Notes under the pieces: model-generated
Told to the model about the DNA's origin: nothing
Seen by the model: only the letters and a program-made list of their open reading frames with translations
Databases searched by the model: none
Origin: UBA1858 sp963976865
GTDB lineage: Bacteria; Pseudomonadota; Gammaproteobacteria; UBA4575
Assembly (NCBI GenBank): GCA_963976865.1
Contig: CAXBLY010000001.1
Coordinates: 838,183 to 902,182 of the forward strand
Direction of reading: 5' to 3'
DNA: 64,000 nucleotides
Part shown: in pieces, positions 1 through 8,172 of the stretch
How positions within the stretch are numbered: the stretch's first letter is position 1
Layout: each line of letters opens with the position of its first letter
Position numbers and translations under genes: made by a program

Positions 1-642
1 TTTAATGCTTTCCTGATGCAGTTCATCAATACCAAATTTAACCAGTTGCTTGAATGCCTCATGCAATTCTGCAGACAGTTCAACACCCGTTGCACCCGCA
101 CCTGCAATGGCCACTTTTAGCTGGCCTTCACGTAGAGGGCTGGTCTGGGCATGGGCGGTATAAGCTTTGCGAAGCAGTTCATGATGGAATGTTTCAGCGT
201 CAGCGTTGGTGTCGAGAAACATACAGTGTTCCTTCACACCCTTGATGTTGAAGTCATTGGTCTGGCTGCCAACAGCAAAAATCAATGTGTCATATTTAAA
301 GGTACGTCGCGGGATATATTCAATGCCATTTCTGTCTGAAGTGGGCGCCAGAGAAATTTCTTTTGTTTCGCGGTTAAGGGTATCCATGCGCCCAATGCGA
401 AACAGGAAATGATTTTTATAGGCTAATGCCGGGTAACTGACTTCGTCTTCATAGGAGTTCAGGGTTCCCGCGGCAACTTCGTGTAAAAGAGGTTTCCACA
501 CATGGGTGAGCTGGCAATCAACCAGTGTGATTTTAGCTTTGCCTTTTTTGCCAAGTTTATTGCCTAGCTTGGTGGCCAGTTCCAGACCGCCGGCACCGCC
601 GCCGATGATAATAATATGATGTAATTCCGTTGAGTCGTTCAT
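1..642 (-). CDS. ndh: Type II NADH dehydrogenase (NDH-2), N-terminal part, cut by window edge
   Basis: The reading frame is open from an ATG at 642 to the left edge, so about 214 N-terminal residues are present. Near residues 14-20 it carries the FAD-binding Rossmann signature GGGAGGLELA, and further on the WKPLLHEVAAGTL segment typical of NDH-2. A second dinucleotide-binding signature (AGAGATGVELSAEL) comes later. The family oxidises NADH and reduces quinone at the inner face of the membrane without pumping protons. The start codon overlaps the stop of roxA as ATGA, so the two are probably cotranslated. The C-terminal membrane-anchoring part lies outside the window. The family assignment is firm. 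Confidence 0.92.
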   Translation of the reverse strand, partial: MNDSTELHHIIIIGGGAGGLELATKLGNKLGKKGKAKITLVDCQLTHVWKPLLHEVAAGTLNSYEDEVSYPALAYKNHFLFRIGRMDTLNRETKEISLAPTSDRNGIEYIPRRTFKYDTLIFAVGSQTNDFNIKGVKEHCMFLDTNADAETFHHELLRKAYTAHAQTSPLREGQLKVAIAGAGATGVELSAELHEAFKQLVKFGIDELHQESIK

Positions 643-1799
643 TCCGTCAGGTACAGTGAGCTATGGTTAAGCAAAGTTAATAATAGGTTAAGGTTATCTT
701 CTGTCTGTGTGAAATCTTCAGGACAGATTTTTATATTGTTGCAGAGCACTTCTACCAGCGGATCGGAGTCTGCAAGTGTATCTATACTCATTCCATCAAC
801 GAACAACTCATTATGCTCTGCCTGTACTTTAAAGGCAAAACGTGAACTTTCATTTCTGATAAGACAGCGGCTTAAAGCAAGATGAGCTTTTAACTCTGCA
901 AGTGAATACGAATGCTCTGACTGATGAAATTGTGAATCGTTCACTCGCTGATATTTTGGCGTGGTAATGTAACGACCAAACCAGTCACTAATAACATCTG
1001 GGTCATTGGTATACTCTGAAAGTATCTGCTGAAGTTTCTTGATAGTGTGAATGCTTATCTCACCCGTATTGGTTTGCGCGGCGAGGTCAGGGTCCTGGTA
1101 TCGTAAAGACTCGGTTAGCCTGTCACCTAAATAGTCAGTAAATTCACGCAGTATTTCATTATGTGAGGGTGCGCGAAAACCCACAGAACAGGTTAGGCAG
1201 CCATCACCCAGAGCGGTACCATTGTGTCCAACGCCAGGGGGCAGGTATAAGATGTCACCAGGGTTTAGCACCCAGCACTCTGTTGGATGAAATTCCTCGA
1301 GAATTTTTACTGGCAGGTTCTTGCGTGTCGGGGAGGAGTCATCATAGCTTCCACCAATTTCCCATTGGCGCTGACCACGTGTCTGAAGCAGAAATACATC
1401 GTAGTTATCATAGTGTGGTCCTACACCACCGCCATCACTGGCGTAGCTCATCATTAAGTCATCAATACGCCAGCGGGGAATAAAATTAAATAGTTCGAGT
1501 AATTCTGCCGCTTTGGGAATGAAATGATCAACAGCCTGGACGAGTAATGTCCAGTCTGTTTCAGGCAGGGTTGAAAATAATTTGTCGTTAAAAGGGCCGT
1601 GTTGCAGTTCCCATGAGTCATTACGATGAATGATTAATCTTGACTCAACATCTTCTTCGCAGGCCAGCCCAGCGAGAACATCTGCATTCACTGGAGCTTC
1701 GATCTGCGGCAGTGCATGACGAATCAATAATGGTTTTTTCTGCCAGTATTGAGACAGGAAAGTATTCAGGGGCATACCAGCCAGTACTACAGGTTTCAT
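639..1799 (-). CDS. roxA: Cupin-type 2-oxoglutarate oxygenase, ribosomal protein L16 arginine hydroxylase
   Basis: The 386-residue protein has the JmjC-like cupin fold of RoxA/YcfD, which hydroxylates an arginine of ribosomal protein L16 using Fe(II), oxygen and 2-oxoglutarate. The iron triad reads H129-x-D131 (GPHYDNYDVFLLQ) and H192 (LPPGVGHNG). The N-terminal segment WQKKPLLIRHALP is also typical. The length matches the family. It sits 15 bp downstream of an ElaA-like acetyltransferase and overlaps ndh by four bases, suggesting a three-gene transcript. The assignment rests on family motifs; the L16 substrate is inferred from orthology. Confidence 0.9.
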   Translation of the reverse strand: MKPVVLAGMPLNTFLSQYWQKKPLLIRHALPQIEAPVNADVLAGLACEEDVESRLIIHRNDSWELQHGPFNDKLFSTLPETDWTLLVQAVDHFIPKAAELLELFNFIPRWRIDDLMMSYASDGGGVGPHYDNYDVFLLQTRGQRQWEIGGSYDDSSPTRKNLPVKILEEFHPTECWVLNPGDILYLPPGVGHNGTALGDGCLTCSVGFRAPSHNEILREFTDYLGDRLTESLRYQDPDLAAQTNTGEISIHTIKKLQQILSEYTNDPDVISDWFGRYITTPKYQRVNDSQFHQSEHSYSLAELKAHLALSRCLIRNESSRFAFKVQAEHNELFVDGMSIDTLADSDPLVEVLCNNIKICPEDFTQTEDNLNLLLTLLNHSSLYLTE

Positions 1800-1814
1800 G
1801 ATAAAGACGCCCCG

Positions 1815-2285
1815 CTACAGTGCATGGGGTTTAGGTTTGAGCATTTCTATATGCGGAATACCATCTTCCAGATAGCTTGCTGAAGTCTGGTGAAAATTAA
1901 ATGTTTCATAGAAATTTTTAAGATGTGCCTGAGCGCTGACTTTTATATCATTATCTGGCCAGAGCACATTCATTTGTTCAAGACATTTGGTCATGAGTAA
2001 AGTGCCCAGACCCTGAAGGCGCAGTGAAGTGTCTACGGCGATGCGTCCTATGCTGCTTTCCGGGTAACTTGCACCCGGTGGCAATAGTCTTGCGCAGGCA
2101 ACGATCGCAGTATTCTGATATGCAAACAGGTGGCGCGCATCAGCGATACGATCCTTGTCGTCCAGCTCAGCATAAGGGCAATTTTGTTCAACAACAAAAA
2201 TATTCACGCGAAATTTGATAAGTTCATAGAGCTGGTGGTTGTCTAGATGATCAAAGCGCATACATCTCCATTCAAGTTGTTTCAT
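1815..2285 (-). CDS. elaA: ElaA-like GNAT acetyltransferase
   Basis: This 156-residue single-domain protein matches the ElaA branch of the GNAT acetyltransferases. The N-terminal ElaA signature RVNIFVVEQNCPYAELDDKD lies near residues 26-45. The acetyl-CoA-binding region IGRIAVDTSLRLQGLGTLL follows near 90-110. GNAT enzymes move an acetyl group from acetyl-CoA to an amine; the natural substrate of ElaA is not established. It is the first gene of the elaA-roxA-ndh run on the minus strand. Confidence 0.85.
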   Translation of the reverse strand: MKQLEWRCMRFDHLDNHQLYELIKFRVNIFVVEQNCPYAELDDKDRIADARHLFAYQNTAIVACARLLPPGASYPESSIGRIAVDTSLRLQGLGTLLMTKCLEQMNVLWPDNDIKVSAQAHLKNFYETFNFHQTSASYLEDGIPHIEMLKPKPHAL

Positions 2286-2536
2286 GTTAATTTGCCAGAA
2301 GGATGGTCGAAAAAGATTTTAACATCAATTGGATTCAACTTAATATCAACTGCCGTGATTAAAAGAAAGTGATGAAAATCATTTTGCCAGGATAATATGG
2401 AAGTTGGGTTAAACTATATGCATCACGTACCCGCATAAGTTAACCAAAGTTATAATTAACAATACGGGATTGCTGTCGAATCATTTCGAGCAAAAGTGGT
2501 TATGAAATTCTTACAATAATTTATGTGCGAGAAACT

Positions 2537-2848
2537 ATGAAATACCAGCTAGTTGTTCAATTTCCCGTGACGGAAGATTTTGATTTTGATGCGGTCATCG
2601 AGTTGGAAACGCGATTAACGCTTGAACTGGGAGAAAAATACATTGTTGAAGGACATGATTTTGGCGCAGGCGAAATAAATATTTTTATTCAAACTGATGA
2701 GCCCGAAGCAGGATATGAAAAAGTATTTGATATGGTTGATGTTGATCTTGTTTCCAACCTGAGAATGGCATACAGAGTAAAAAGTAGTGAAGATAAATTT
2801 ATCTGGCTATACCCAGCAGATAACAGGGATTCTTTCTCCATACAATGA
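2537..2848 (+). CDS. Small acidic protein of unknown function
   Basis: I do not recognise this 103-residue protein. It is acidic and soluble, without a signal peptide or membrane segment, and looks like a compact alpha/beta domain (KYQLVVQFPVTEDFDFDAVIELE at the start). The ATG at 2537 is chosen over a GTG four codons upstream because that GTG has no ribosome-binding site. Its stop overlaps the start of the next membrane-protein gene as ATGA, so translation is probably coupled. It heads the plus-strand run that continues through rluE. Confidence 0.6.
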   Translation: MKYQLVVQFPVTEDFDFDAVIELETRLTLELGEKYIVEGHDFGAGEINIFIQTDEPEAGYEKVFDMVDVDLVSNLRMAYRVKSSEDKFIWLYPADNRDSFSIQ

Positions 2849-3429
2849 TTCATTATAAAGAAGCGTTAAGCACAATCGCTATTGTGCTGACGTTTGTTGC
2901 GTTTGTCCCTTACATAGTCTCCATATTGACAGACAGAATAAAGCCGCATGTTTTTTCATGGGGCATATGGAGCATTACCACGCTGGTTGTGTTCTTCGCT
3001 CAAGTAGAAGATGGTGCCGGAGTAGGTGCATGGTCGACCGGAGTGTCTGGATGTGTGACGGTATTAATTGCATGCCTGGCTTACTGGAAGCGAGCAGATA
3101 TCAGTGTCACCAGAAGCGACTGGCTGTTTTTGACAGCCGCCGTTGCGTCGTTGCCAATATGGTATTTTACATCAGACCCTGTGTGGACAGTAGTTATTCT
3201 TACGACAGTAGACGTTCTGGGTTTCGGGCCAACTGTAAGAAAGGCATATAATTTTCCTTATACTGAATCGTTACTTTTTTTTGCCATTTTCGCGCTGCGT
3301 GATTCGCTCGTTATAGCGGCACTGGAAAATTATACTGTCACGACAGTGATATTCCCTGCCTCAATTGTTATTTCATGTGTAACATTGTGTGTAATAGTCA
3401 TGTATAGAAGAAAACTGCTAATGGAGTAA
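2845..3429 (+). CDS. Multi-span membrane protein with two PQ-loop-like repeats, function unknown
   Basis: The 194-residue protein is largely hydrophobic with about six or seven predicted membrane spans. Two related blocks are visible: VAFVPYIVSILTDRIKPHVFSW near residues 18-39 and VDVLGFGPTVRKAYNFPYTES near 122-142. Both have a proline-containing turn of the kind seen in PQ-loop/SWEET-like carriers, so a duplicated small transporter fold is possible. That is an inference from pattern only. It overlaps the upstream gene by four bases and is one base from the downstream GTG-start gene. Confidence 0.6.
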   Translation: MIHYKEALSTIAIVLTFVAFVPYIVSILTDRIKPHVFSWGIWSITTLVVFFAQVEDGAGVGAWSTGVSGCVTVLIACLAYWKRADISVTRSDWLFLTAAVASLPIWYFTSDPVWTVVILTTVDVLGFGPTVRKAYNFPYTESLLFFAIFALRDSLVIAALENYTVTTVIFPASIVISCVTLCVIVMYRRKLLME

Positions 3430-3430
3430 T

Positions 3431-3643
3431 GTGAAAGTATTTATCATTAGTGTGTTGCTGTTAGTCGTGGGTGTTACATGCATATTGCTGGAAAATATGT
3501 TCTACCAGTATATCGATAGTGATGGCGTGTTGCATGAAAGTCTGCTTCTGCCTGTCGGTGCTCTGTGTATTTTGCTGGCAGGCACAGGGCTGGTATTTGT
3601 ATTGGCGACGGTGTTAACAAGAAAAATCAAAAAGAAAATATAA
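3431..3643 (+). CDS. Two-span membrane protein, DUF3955-like
   Basis: The 70-residue protein starts at GTG 3431, one base after the preceding stop. It consists of two membrane helices (residues 3-21 and 40-62) joined by a polar loop with the pattern FYQYIDSDGVLHESLLLPVG, and it ends with a lysine-rich cytoplasmic tail. The loop resembles DUF3955 proteins (…DANGVLxEPxxLLPLG…), though I cannot run a profile search. Function is unknown. It is likely cotranscribed with its neighbours. Confidence 0.55.
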   Translation: MKVFIISVLLLVVGVTCILLENMFYQYIDSDGVLHESLLLPVGALCILLAGTGLVFVLATVLTRKIKKKI

Positions 3644-3652
3644 TGTATCCGT

Positions 3653-4207
3653 ATGAGTAAGCTAGTATTGTTTAACAAGCCGTATGGTGTATTGAGTCAG
3701 TTTACAGATGGGGAAGGGCGTGAAACGTTAGCTGACTATATTCTGATAAAGGGTGTTTATGCGGCGGGAAGGCTGGATAAGGATAGCGAAGGATTATTGC
3801 TTTTGACAGACAACGGCAAGCTTCAAGACAGAATCACCAATCCTGAAAAGAAGTTAACCAAACGATACTGGGTTCAGGTTGAAGGGGAAGTCAGTGATCA
3901 GGCGATTGAGATGCTAAAAAACGGAATTCAGCTAAAAGATGGCAAGACGAAAGCGGCTGATGTGAGCCGTATTGCTGAACCCGATAATCTCTGGAAGAGA
4001 ACCCCGCCAGTCAGGTTTCGTAAATCAATTCCCACGCAGTGGCTGGAAATAGCAATCAGGGAGGGCAAGAATCGTCAGGTGCGTCGCATGACCGCCGCGG
4101 TGGGCCATCCCACTTTGCGATTAATCAGACATCGTATTGGTGAATGGGGCCTGGAGGGGTTGGCGCCAGGTAAAAGCAGAATACTTGAGAGTGACATTTC
4201 TTTATAA
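3653..4207 (+). CDS. rluE: 23S rRNA pseudouridine synthase of the RluE/RsuA family
   Basis: The 184-residue protein has the catalytic signature AGRLDKDSEGLLLLT with the nucleophilic aspartate near residue 42, and the C-terminal IREGKNRQVRRMTAAVGHPTLRLIR block. It lacks an N-terminal S4 domain and is short, which fits RluE (isomerises a uridine of 23S rRNA) better than RsuA or RluB. The first residues, LVLFNKPYGVLSQF, are family-typical. It closes a closely spaced run of small genes. Confidence 0.88.
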   Translation: MSKLVLFNKPYGVLSQFTDGEGRETLADYILIKGVYAAGRLDKDSEGLLLLTDNGKLQDRITNPEKKLTKRYWVQVEGEVSDQAIEMLKNGIQLKDGKTKAADVSRIAEPDNLWKRTPPVRFRKSIPTQWLEIAIREGKNRQVRRMTAAVGHPTLRLIRHRIGEWGLEGLAPGKSRILESDISL

Positions 4208-4258
4208 TGATATCGGCACCGTGTTCAATATTCAGGTGTGATTTTGTTGGAGGCTCGT

Positions 4259-4978
4259 ATGCAGATTAATAATAAGTCCAGTGCGTTTATATTAGGCTTG
4301 TTTATATTTCTTGGCTTGGCAGTGTTGGGGTACTTGCTAGCCAACGCAGCAATTGACGTCAAGCAGTATGATCGCAGCGTCACTGTGAAAGGACTGTCTG
4401 AAAGAGAATATCAGGCTGACATTGTGATATGGCCGATAGAGTTTACGCTGGCAGATAATAATCTGGAGCAATTGTACAGCACGATCGATAACTACACATA
4501 CAAAGTCAAAACATTTTTACAGGAAAATAACATTGCCCCTGATGAAATTTCATTTTCATCGCCATCTATTAATGACAAGACAGCACAGCAATATGGAGGA
4601 GCTCAGGCACCGCGTTATCGATATTCCGCCATCCAGACTGTGACAGTCTATTCTAAAAATATCGATGCAGTGCGTGCAGTAATGGGTAAACTTTCTGAAT
4701 TGGGGAAGCAGGGGATCGCTTTTTCCGGTGGAGGATACGCACATCAGACAGAATATATTTTTACCCGACTAAATGAAGTAAAACCGGAAATGATTGAAGA
4801 AGCCACGCGTAAAGCGCGAGAGGTAGCGGAGAAGTTTGCCAGCGACTCGGAAAGTAAATTGGGAAAAATTAAAAAAGCATCGCAAGGTCAATTCAGTATT
4901 TATCCACGCGATAAAAATAATCCGCACATTAAGAAAGTGCGTGTGGTGTCTACCGTTCAATATTATCTTTCAGACTGA
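4259..4978 (+). CDS. SIMPL (DUF541) domain protein with N-terminal membrane anchor
   Basis: The 239-residue protein has an N-terminal membrane helix (about residues 8-29) that could be a signal anchor, then a SIMPL domain (VTVKGLSEREYQADIVIWPIEF onward). SIMPL proteins are periplasmic or membrane-anchored and of poorly defined function, some linked to oxidative stress. The ATG at 4259 is chosen because TTGGAGG lies eight bases upstream; an in-frame GTG at 4238 would place that site inside the gene. Confidence 0.8.
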   Translation: MQINNKSSAFILGLFIFLGLAVLGYLLANAAIDVKQYDRSVTVKGLSEREYQADIVIWPIEFTLADNNLEQLYSTIDNYTYKVKTFLQENNIAPDEISFSSPSINDKTAQQYGGAQAPRYRYSAIQTVTVYSKNIDAVRAVMGKLSELGKQGIAFSGGGYAHQTEYIFTRLNEVKPEMIEEATRKAREVAEKFASDSESKLGKIKKASQGQFSIYPRDKNNPHIKKVRVVSTVQYYLSD

Positions 4979-4995
4979 TACATAGAGTACTACGT

Positions 4996-5283
4996 ATGAA
5001 TAAATACAATTTCCCTTATGTTGCGCTGGCGATGGGACTGGTTTTTTTGCTGGCAGTCACTTTTGGTGGCCAGTTGGGCGAAAACGGACTAACCCGACTA
5101 CCATTGCTGACGCTGTTGGTTGTAAGCGAGTTTGCGTTTTTTATCTGTGCTATTGGAGGCTATCTAAGCTTGCGACGATTAACTGATTTAGGCTATTCGA
5201 TGCCTCATGCTGTAGCAGGTGTGGGTTGTGTGATATTGGCTGTGCAGTTTCTGATGCTGGGCATTGAGTTCTGGCCTTTGTAA
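4996..5283 (+). CDS. Small three-span membrane protein, unknown function
   Basis: The 95-residue protein has three hydrophobic helices (about residues 7-24, 36-56 and 70-92) separated by short polar loops, one with the pattern SLRRLTDLGYSMPHAVAG. I do not recognise a family. It follows the SIMPL gene by 17 bp and runs up to the DUF6498-like gene, so the three may form one unit of envelope proteins. Confidence 0.55.
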   Translation: MNKYNFPYVALAMGLVFLLAVTFGGQLGENGLTRLPLLTLLVVSEFAFFICAIGGYLSLRRLTDLGYSMPHAVAGVGCVILAVQFLMLGIEFWPL

Positions 5284-5905
5284 TGGTCCGTATGCATCCG
5301 TGGTTAATTTCACAACGTTAAATACTGCCTCTCTTGCCTTGATTGTTGGCAATTTGGTGCCAATAATCGGTGTGTTATTTTTCGAATGGCAGCTGTTTCC
5401 GCTGATATTACTGTATTGGTTGGAGAATATAGTGATTGGCGTGTTCAATGTATTCAGGATGCTGACATGTTCGGGATCAGAACCTTTGCTAAAGAGAGTG
5501 TTTCTGACACTGTTTTTCTCTGTACACTATGGGATGTTCTGTTTTGGTCATGGAACATTTGTTGTGGATTTATTTGGAGATGAGCTGGATTCCATACCAG
5601 CGGCATTACAGCTCATTTCGCACAATGGCATGCAGCTGGCTTTAATTGCGCTCATGATCAGTCATGGATTCTCTTTTTTACAGAATTACCTGATACGGGG
5701 CGAATTTAAAAAAATGTCTGTATCGGAGGTGATGTTTTCGCCTTACAGGAGAATAATCGTTCTGCATGTGTTTATCATATTTGGAGGAATGGCGTTGCAG
5801 ACATTTGGTGTCACACAGTCAGGTTTAATTTTACTGGCTATTGTTAAAATAGTTGCAGATCTGATAGCGCACAAAATTGAACACAAGAAGAGTGAAGTCA
5901 AATGA
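5264..5905 (+). CDS. DUF6498-like multi-span membrane protein
   Basis: The protein has about six membrane spans and the N-terminal pattern GNLVPIIGVLFFEWQLFPL followed by LLYWLENIVIGVFNVFRM, which matches my memory of DUF6498 membrane proteins (unknown function). A conserved HYGMFCFGHGTFV block follows. The start is uncertain. TTG 5264 overlaps the upstream gene by 20 bp, while GTG 5300 gives 201 residues and no overlap; neither has a clear ribosome-binding site. The stop overlaps the lipB start as ATGA. Confidence 0.65.
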   Translation: MSSGLCNGPYASVVNFTTLNTASLALIVGNLVPIIGVLFFEWQLFPLILLYWLENIVIGVFNVFRMLTCSGSEPLLKRVFLTLFFSVHYGMFCFGHGTFVVDLFGDELDSIPAALQLISHNGMQLALIALMISHGFSFLQNYLIRGEFKKMSVSEVMFSPYRRIIVLHVFIIFGGMALQTFGVTQSGLILLAIVKIVADLIAHKIEHKKSEVK

Positions 5906-6528
5906 ATGCCGAATTAAAGCATTGCATGCCAACAATGCGGCATCTGGATCTGAGCGACTATTGTGTGGTGCATAAACGTATGCATGAATATACAGACAAC
6001 CGAAACGATGATTCCGCTGATGAAATCTGGTTTGTGCAGCATGAACCTGTTTTTACACTGGGCCGAAATGGCAACCGGGCAAATGTGCTGATTGATTCGG
6101 ATATCCCTGTAGTGCATTCCGACCGGGGAGGCGATGTGACATATCACGGCCCTGGTCAGTTGCTGGTTTATTGTTTGATGGATATAAAGCGAATGCAAAT
6201 AGGTGTTAAATCGCTGGTGCATGGACTTGAAGAAATTATTATTCAGTATTTATCAGAGTATGATGTACTGGGTGAAAGGATACAAAGCGCACCAGGTGTG
6301 TATGTGCAGGGGAATAAACTGGCGTCGCTTGGCTTGCGTGTAAGACATGGATGTACGTTTCATGGTTTGTCAATCAATGTTAATATGGATACCAGTCCTT
6401 TTACCTATATAAACCCCTGTGGTCTGGAAGGGATGAAAGTCACTCAGTTATCACAATTGGGAATAAACAGAAATTGTGATGAAGTTGCATCGGATTTATC
6501 AAATCTTATTATCAAACAATTCTACTAG
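5902..6528 (+). CDS. lipB: Octanoyltransferase LipB
   Basis: LipB moves octanoate from acyl carrier protein to the lipoyl domains of 2-oxoacid dehydrogenases and the glycine cleavage H protein. The 208-residue protein has the RGGDVTYHGPGQLLVY block (about residues 75-90), the catalytic lysine in GNKLASLGLR (K139) and the catalytic cysteine in NPCGLEGMKV (C173). It overlaps the previous gene by four bases and is followed four bases later by lipA, the next enzyme in the pathway. Confidence 0.96.
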   Translation: MNAELKHCMPTMRHLDLSDYCVVHKRMHEYTDNRNDDSADEIWFVQHEPVFTLGRNGNRANVLIDSDIPVVHSDRGGDVTYHGPGQLLVYCLMDIKRMQIGVKSLVHGLEEIIIQYLSEYDVLGERIQSAPGVYVQGNKLASLGLRVRHGCTFHGLSINVNMDTSPFTYINPCGLEGMKVTQLSQLGINRNCDEVASDLSNLIIKQFY

Positions 6529-6532
6529 CGAG

Positions 6533-7468
6533 ATGAGTACAAGTAACAAACAACGTGGTGAAGACAAGGTAGCTCGTATACCCATAAAAATTGTTCCATC
6601 AGAGACAGTGTTGCGCAAACCAGAGTGGATTCGCATCAAGGTCGCCAATTCAGAAAAAGTATCCAGGCTGAAGAAAACGATCAAGGATAACGGTCTTTAT
6701 ACTGTATGTGAGGAAGCGTCCTGCCCCAATCTTAATGAGTGTTATGCTCATGGCACGGCAACATTTATGATACTTGGTGATCTTTGTACGCGTCGTTGCC
6801 CTTTTTGTGATGTTGCTCATGGGCGCCCACTGGCTCCGGATGAAAACGAACCGGCAAAACTGGCGCAAACAATTCAGTTAATGCAATTGAAGTATGTCGT
6901 GATTACATCAGTCGATCGTGATGATCTCAAAGATGGAGGAGCCAGTCATTTTCAGCGATGCATAAAAGAAGTGCGAATGCTTAACCCGAATATTGAGATT
7001 GAAGTGCTGGTGCCTGATTTTCGTGGACGAATGGATAAAGCACTGGCAGCACTGCAGATAGAATTGCCGGATGTGTTTAATCATAATCTGGAAACAGTTC
7101 CGCGTTTATATAAACAGGCCAGACCAGGTGCAGACTATCTCTGGTCACTAAAACTGATTAAAGAATTCAAGCAGGCCAATAACCATATACCAACCAAGTC
7201 TGGAATTATGCTGGGTCTGGGTGAAGAGCTTGATGAAGTGCGTGAAGTAATGAAAGATCTACGGGCACATGATTGTGATATGTTAACTTTGGGGCAGTAT
7301 CTGCAACCATCTAAACATCATCTGCCAGTGATTCGGTACGTGACACCAGAGGAATTCGAACAATTGCGTATAGATGCTTTGGAGATGGGTTTCTCAAATG
7401 TGGCTAGTGGGCCAATGGTGCGGTCTTCATATCATGCAGACCAACAGGCAGCTGGAATCGATAAATAA
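6533..7468 (+). CDS. lipA: Lipoyl synthase LipA (radical SAM)
   Basis: LipA inserts two sulfur atoms into protein-bound octanoate. Both iron-sulfur clusters are visible: the auxiliary cluster CEEASCPNLNEC (C59, C64, C70) and the radical SAM cluster CTRRCPFC (C85, C89, C92). The C-terminal GPMVRSSYHAD is also typical. The ATG at 6533 is chosen, four bases after the lipB stop with a GCGAG site just upstream; it gives 311 residues, the usual length. In a serine-cycle organism, lipoylated H protein also matters for glycine cleavage, but that link is only inferred. Confidence 0.96.
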   Translation: MSTSNKQRGEDKVARIPIKIVPSETVLRKPEWIRIKVANSEKVSRLKKTIKDNGLYTVCEEASCPNLNECYAHGTATFMILGDLCTRRCPFCDVAHGRPLAPDENEPAKLAQTIQLMQLKYVVITSVDRDDLKDGGASHFQRCIKEVRMLNPNIEIEVLVPDFRGRMDKALAALQIELPDVFNHNLETVPRLYKQARPGADYLWSLKLIKEFKQANNHIPTKSGIMLGLGEELDEVREVMKDLRAHDCDMLTLGQYLQPSKHHLPVIRYVTPEEFEQLRIDALEMGFSNVASGPMVRSSYHADQQAAGIDK

Positions 7469-7509
7469 AATATTTGCTTGCGTGTAACTATTTGACAGGC
7501 TGTTTACTG

Positions 7510-8172
7510 TTAATTGCACAGCGCAAATTTATTGGCTGTATGTAAACGGCTTCCAGTGCCAACATCAAACCATGCGCCGGTAAAAAGCTCGGCGCTGATG
7601 TTGCCGTTGCTAATGCAGTGATGGATTGTTTCTATTAATGGGTAAACCCGCTTTTCGTGCGCAAATAATTTTGGATCTATATAAGCGACACCGCTGTATG
7701 TGAAGCGTTGACTGGTATGCTCATTTAATTTTATCTGACTCCCTGAAAAGTCGCCGCTGGCATTATGCTCCGGGTTATTGACCATAAACAGGTGCAGGTG
7801 CGAATCTGCAAGTGCAAATCTGGTGTCGAATGGAATGCGGCAGTAAATGTCTGCGCTGATAACCAGCACTGGCTCATCCCCTAACAGAGGGCGTGCGTAA
7901 GAAATTCCACCGCCTGTTTCTAAAGCACGTTCACCTTCATCAGAGTATATGATGGGAATGTTGTGTGCAGAACCATCGCCAAGATATTTGCGAATCTGCT
8001 CGCCTTTATATGCCGTGTTGATGATGACAGACTCAAAACCTGCGGCAGCAAGATTAAACAGATGGTGTTCAATGAGCGTGCGCTTGCCGACTCTTATGAG
8101 AGGTTTGGGTTTTCTGTCAGTCAGTGGACGCAGGCGATTACCTCGTCCGGCTGCAAGGATCATGGCTTTCAT
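7510..8172 (-). CDS. murU: N-acetylmuramate alpha-1-phosphate uridylyltransferase MurU
   Basis: The 220-residue nucleotidyltransferase begins MKAMILAAGRGNRLRPLTD with the NTP-binding GxGxRxxPLT loop and KPKPLIRV. The short length and the pairing with an AmgK-type kinase identify it as MurU. It makes UDP-MurNAc from MurNAc-1-phosphate and UTP in the cell-wall recycling route that bypasses de novo UDP-MurNAc synthesis. It overlaps amgK by four bases (ATGA). Confidence 0.88.
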   Translation of the reverse strand: MKAMILAAGRGNRLRPLTDRKPKPLIRVGKRTLIEHHLFNLAAAGFESVIINTAYKGEQIRKYLGDGSAHNIPIIYSDEGERALETGGGISYARPLLGDEPVLVISADIYCRIPFDTRFALADSHLHLFMVNNPEHNASGDFSGSQIKLNEHTSQRFTYSGVAYIDPKLFAHEKRVYPLIETIHHCISNGNISAELFTGAWFDVGTGSRLHTANKFALCN

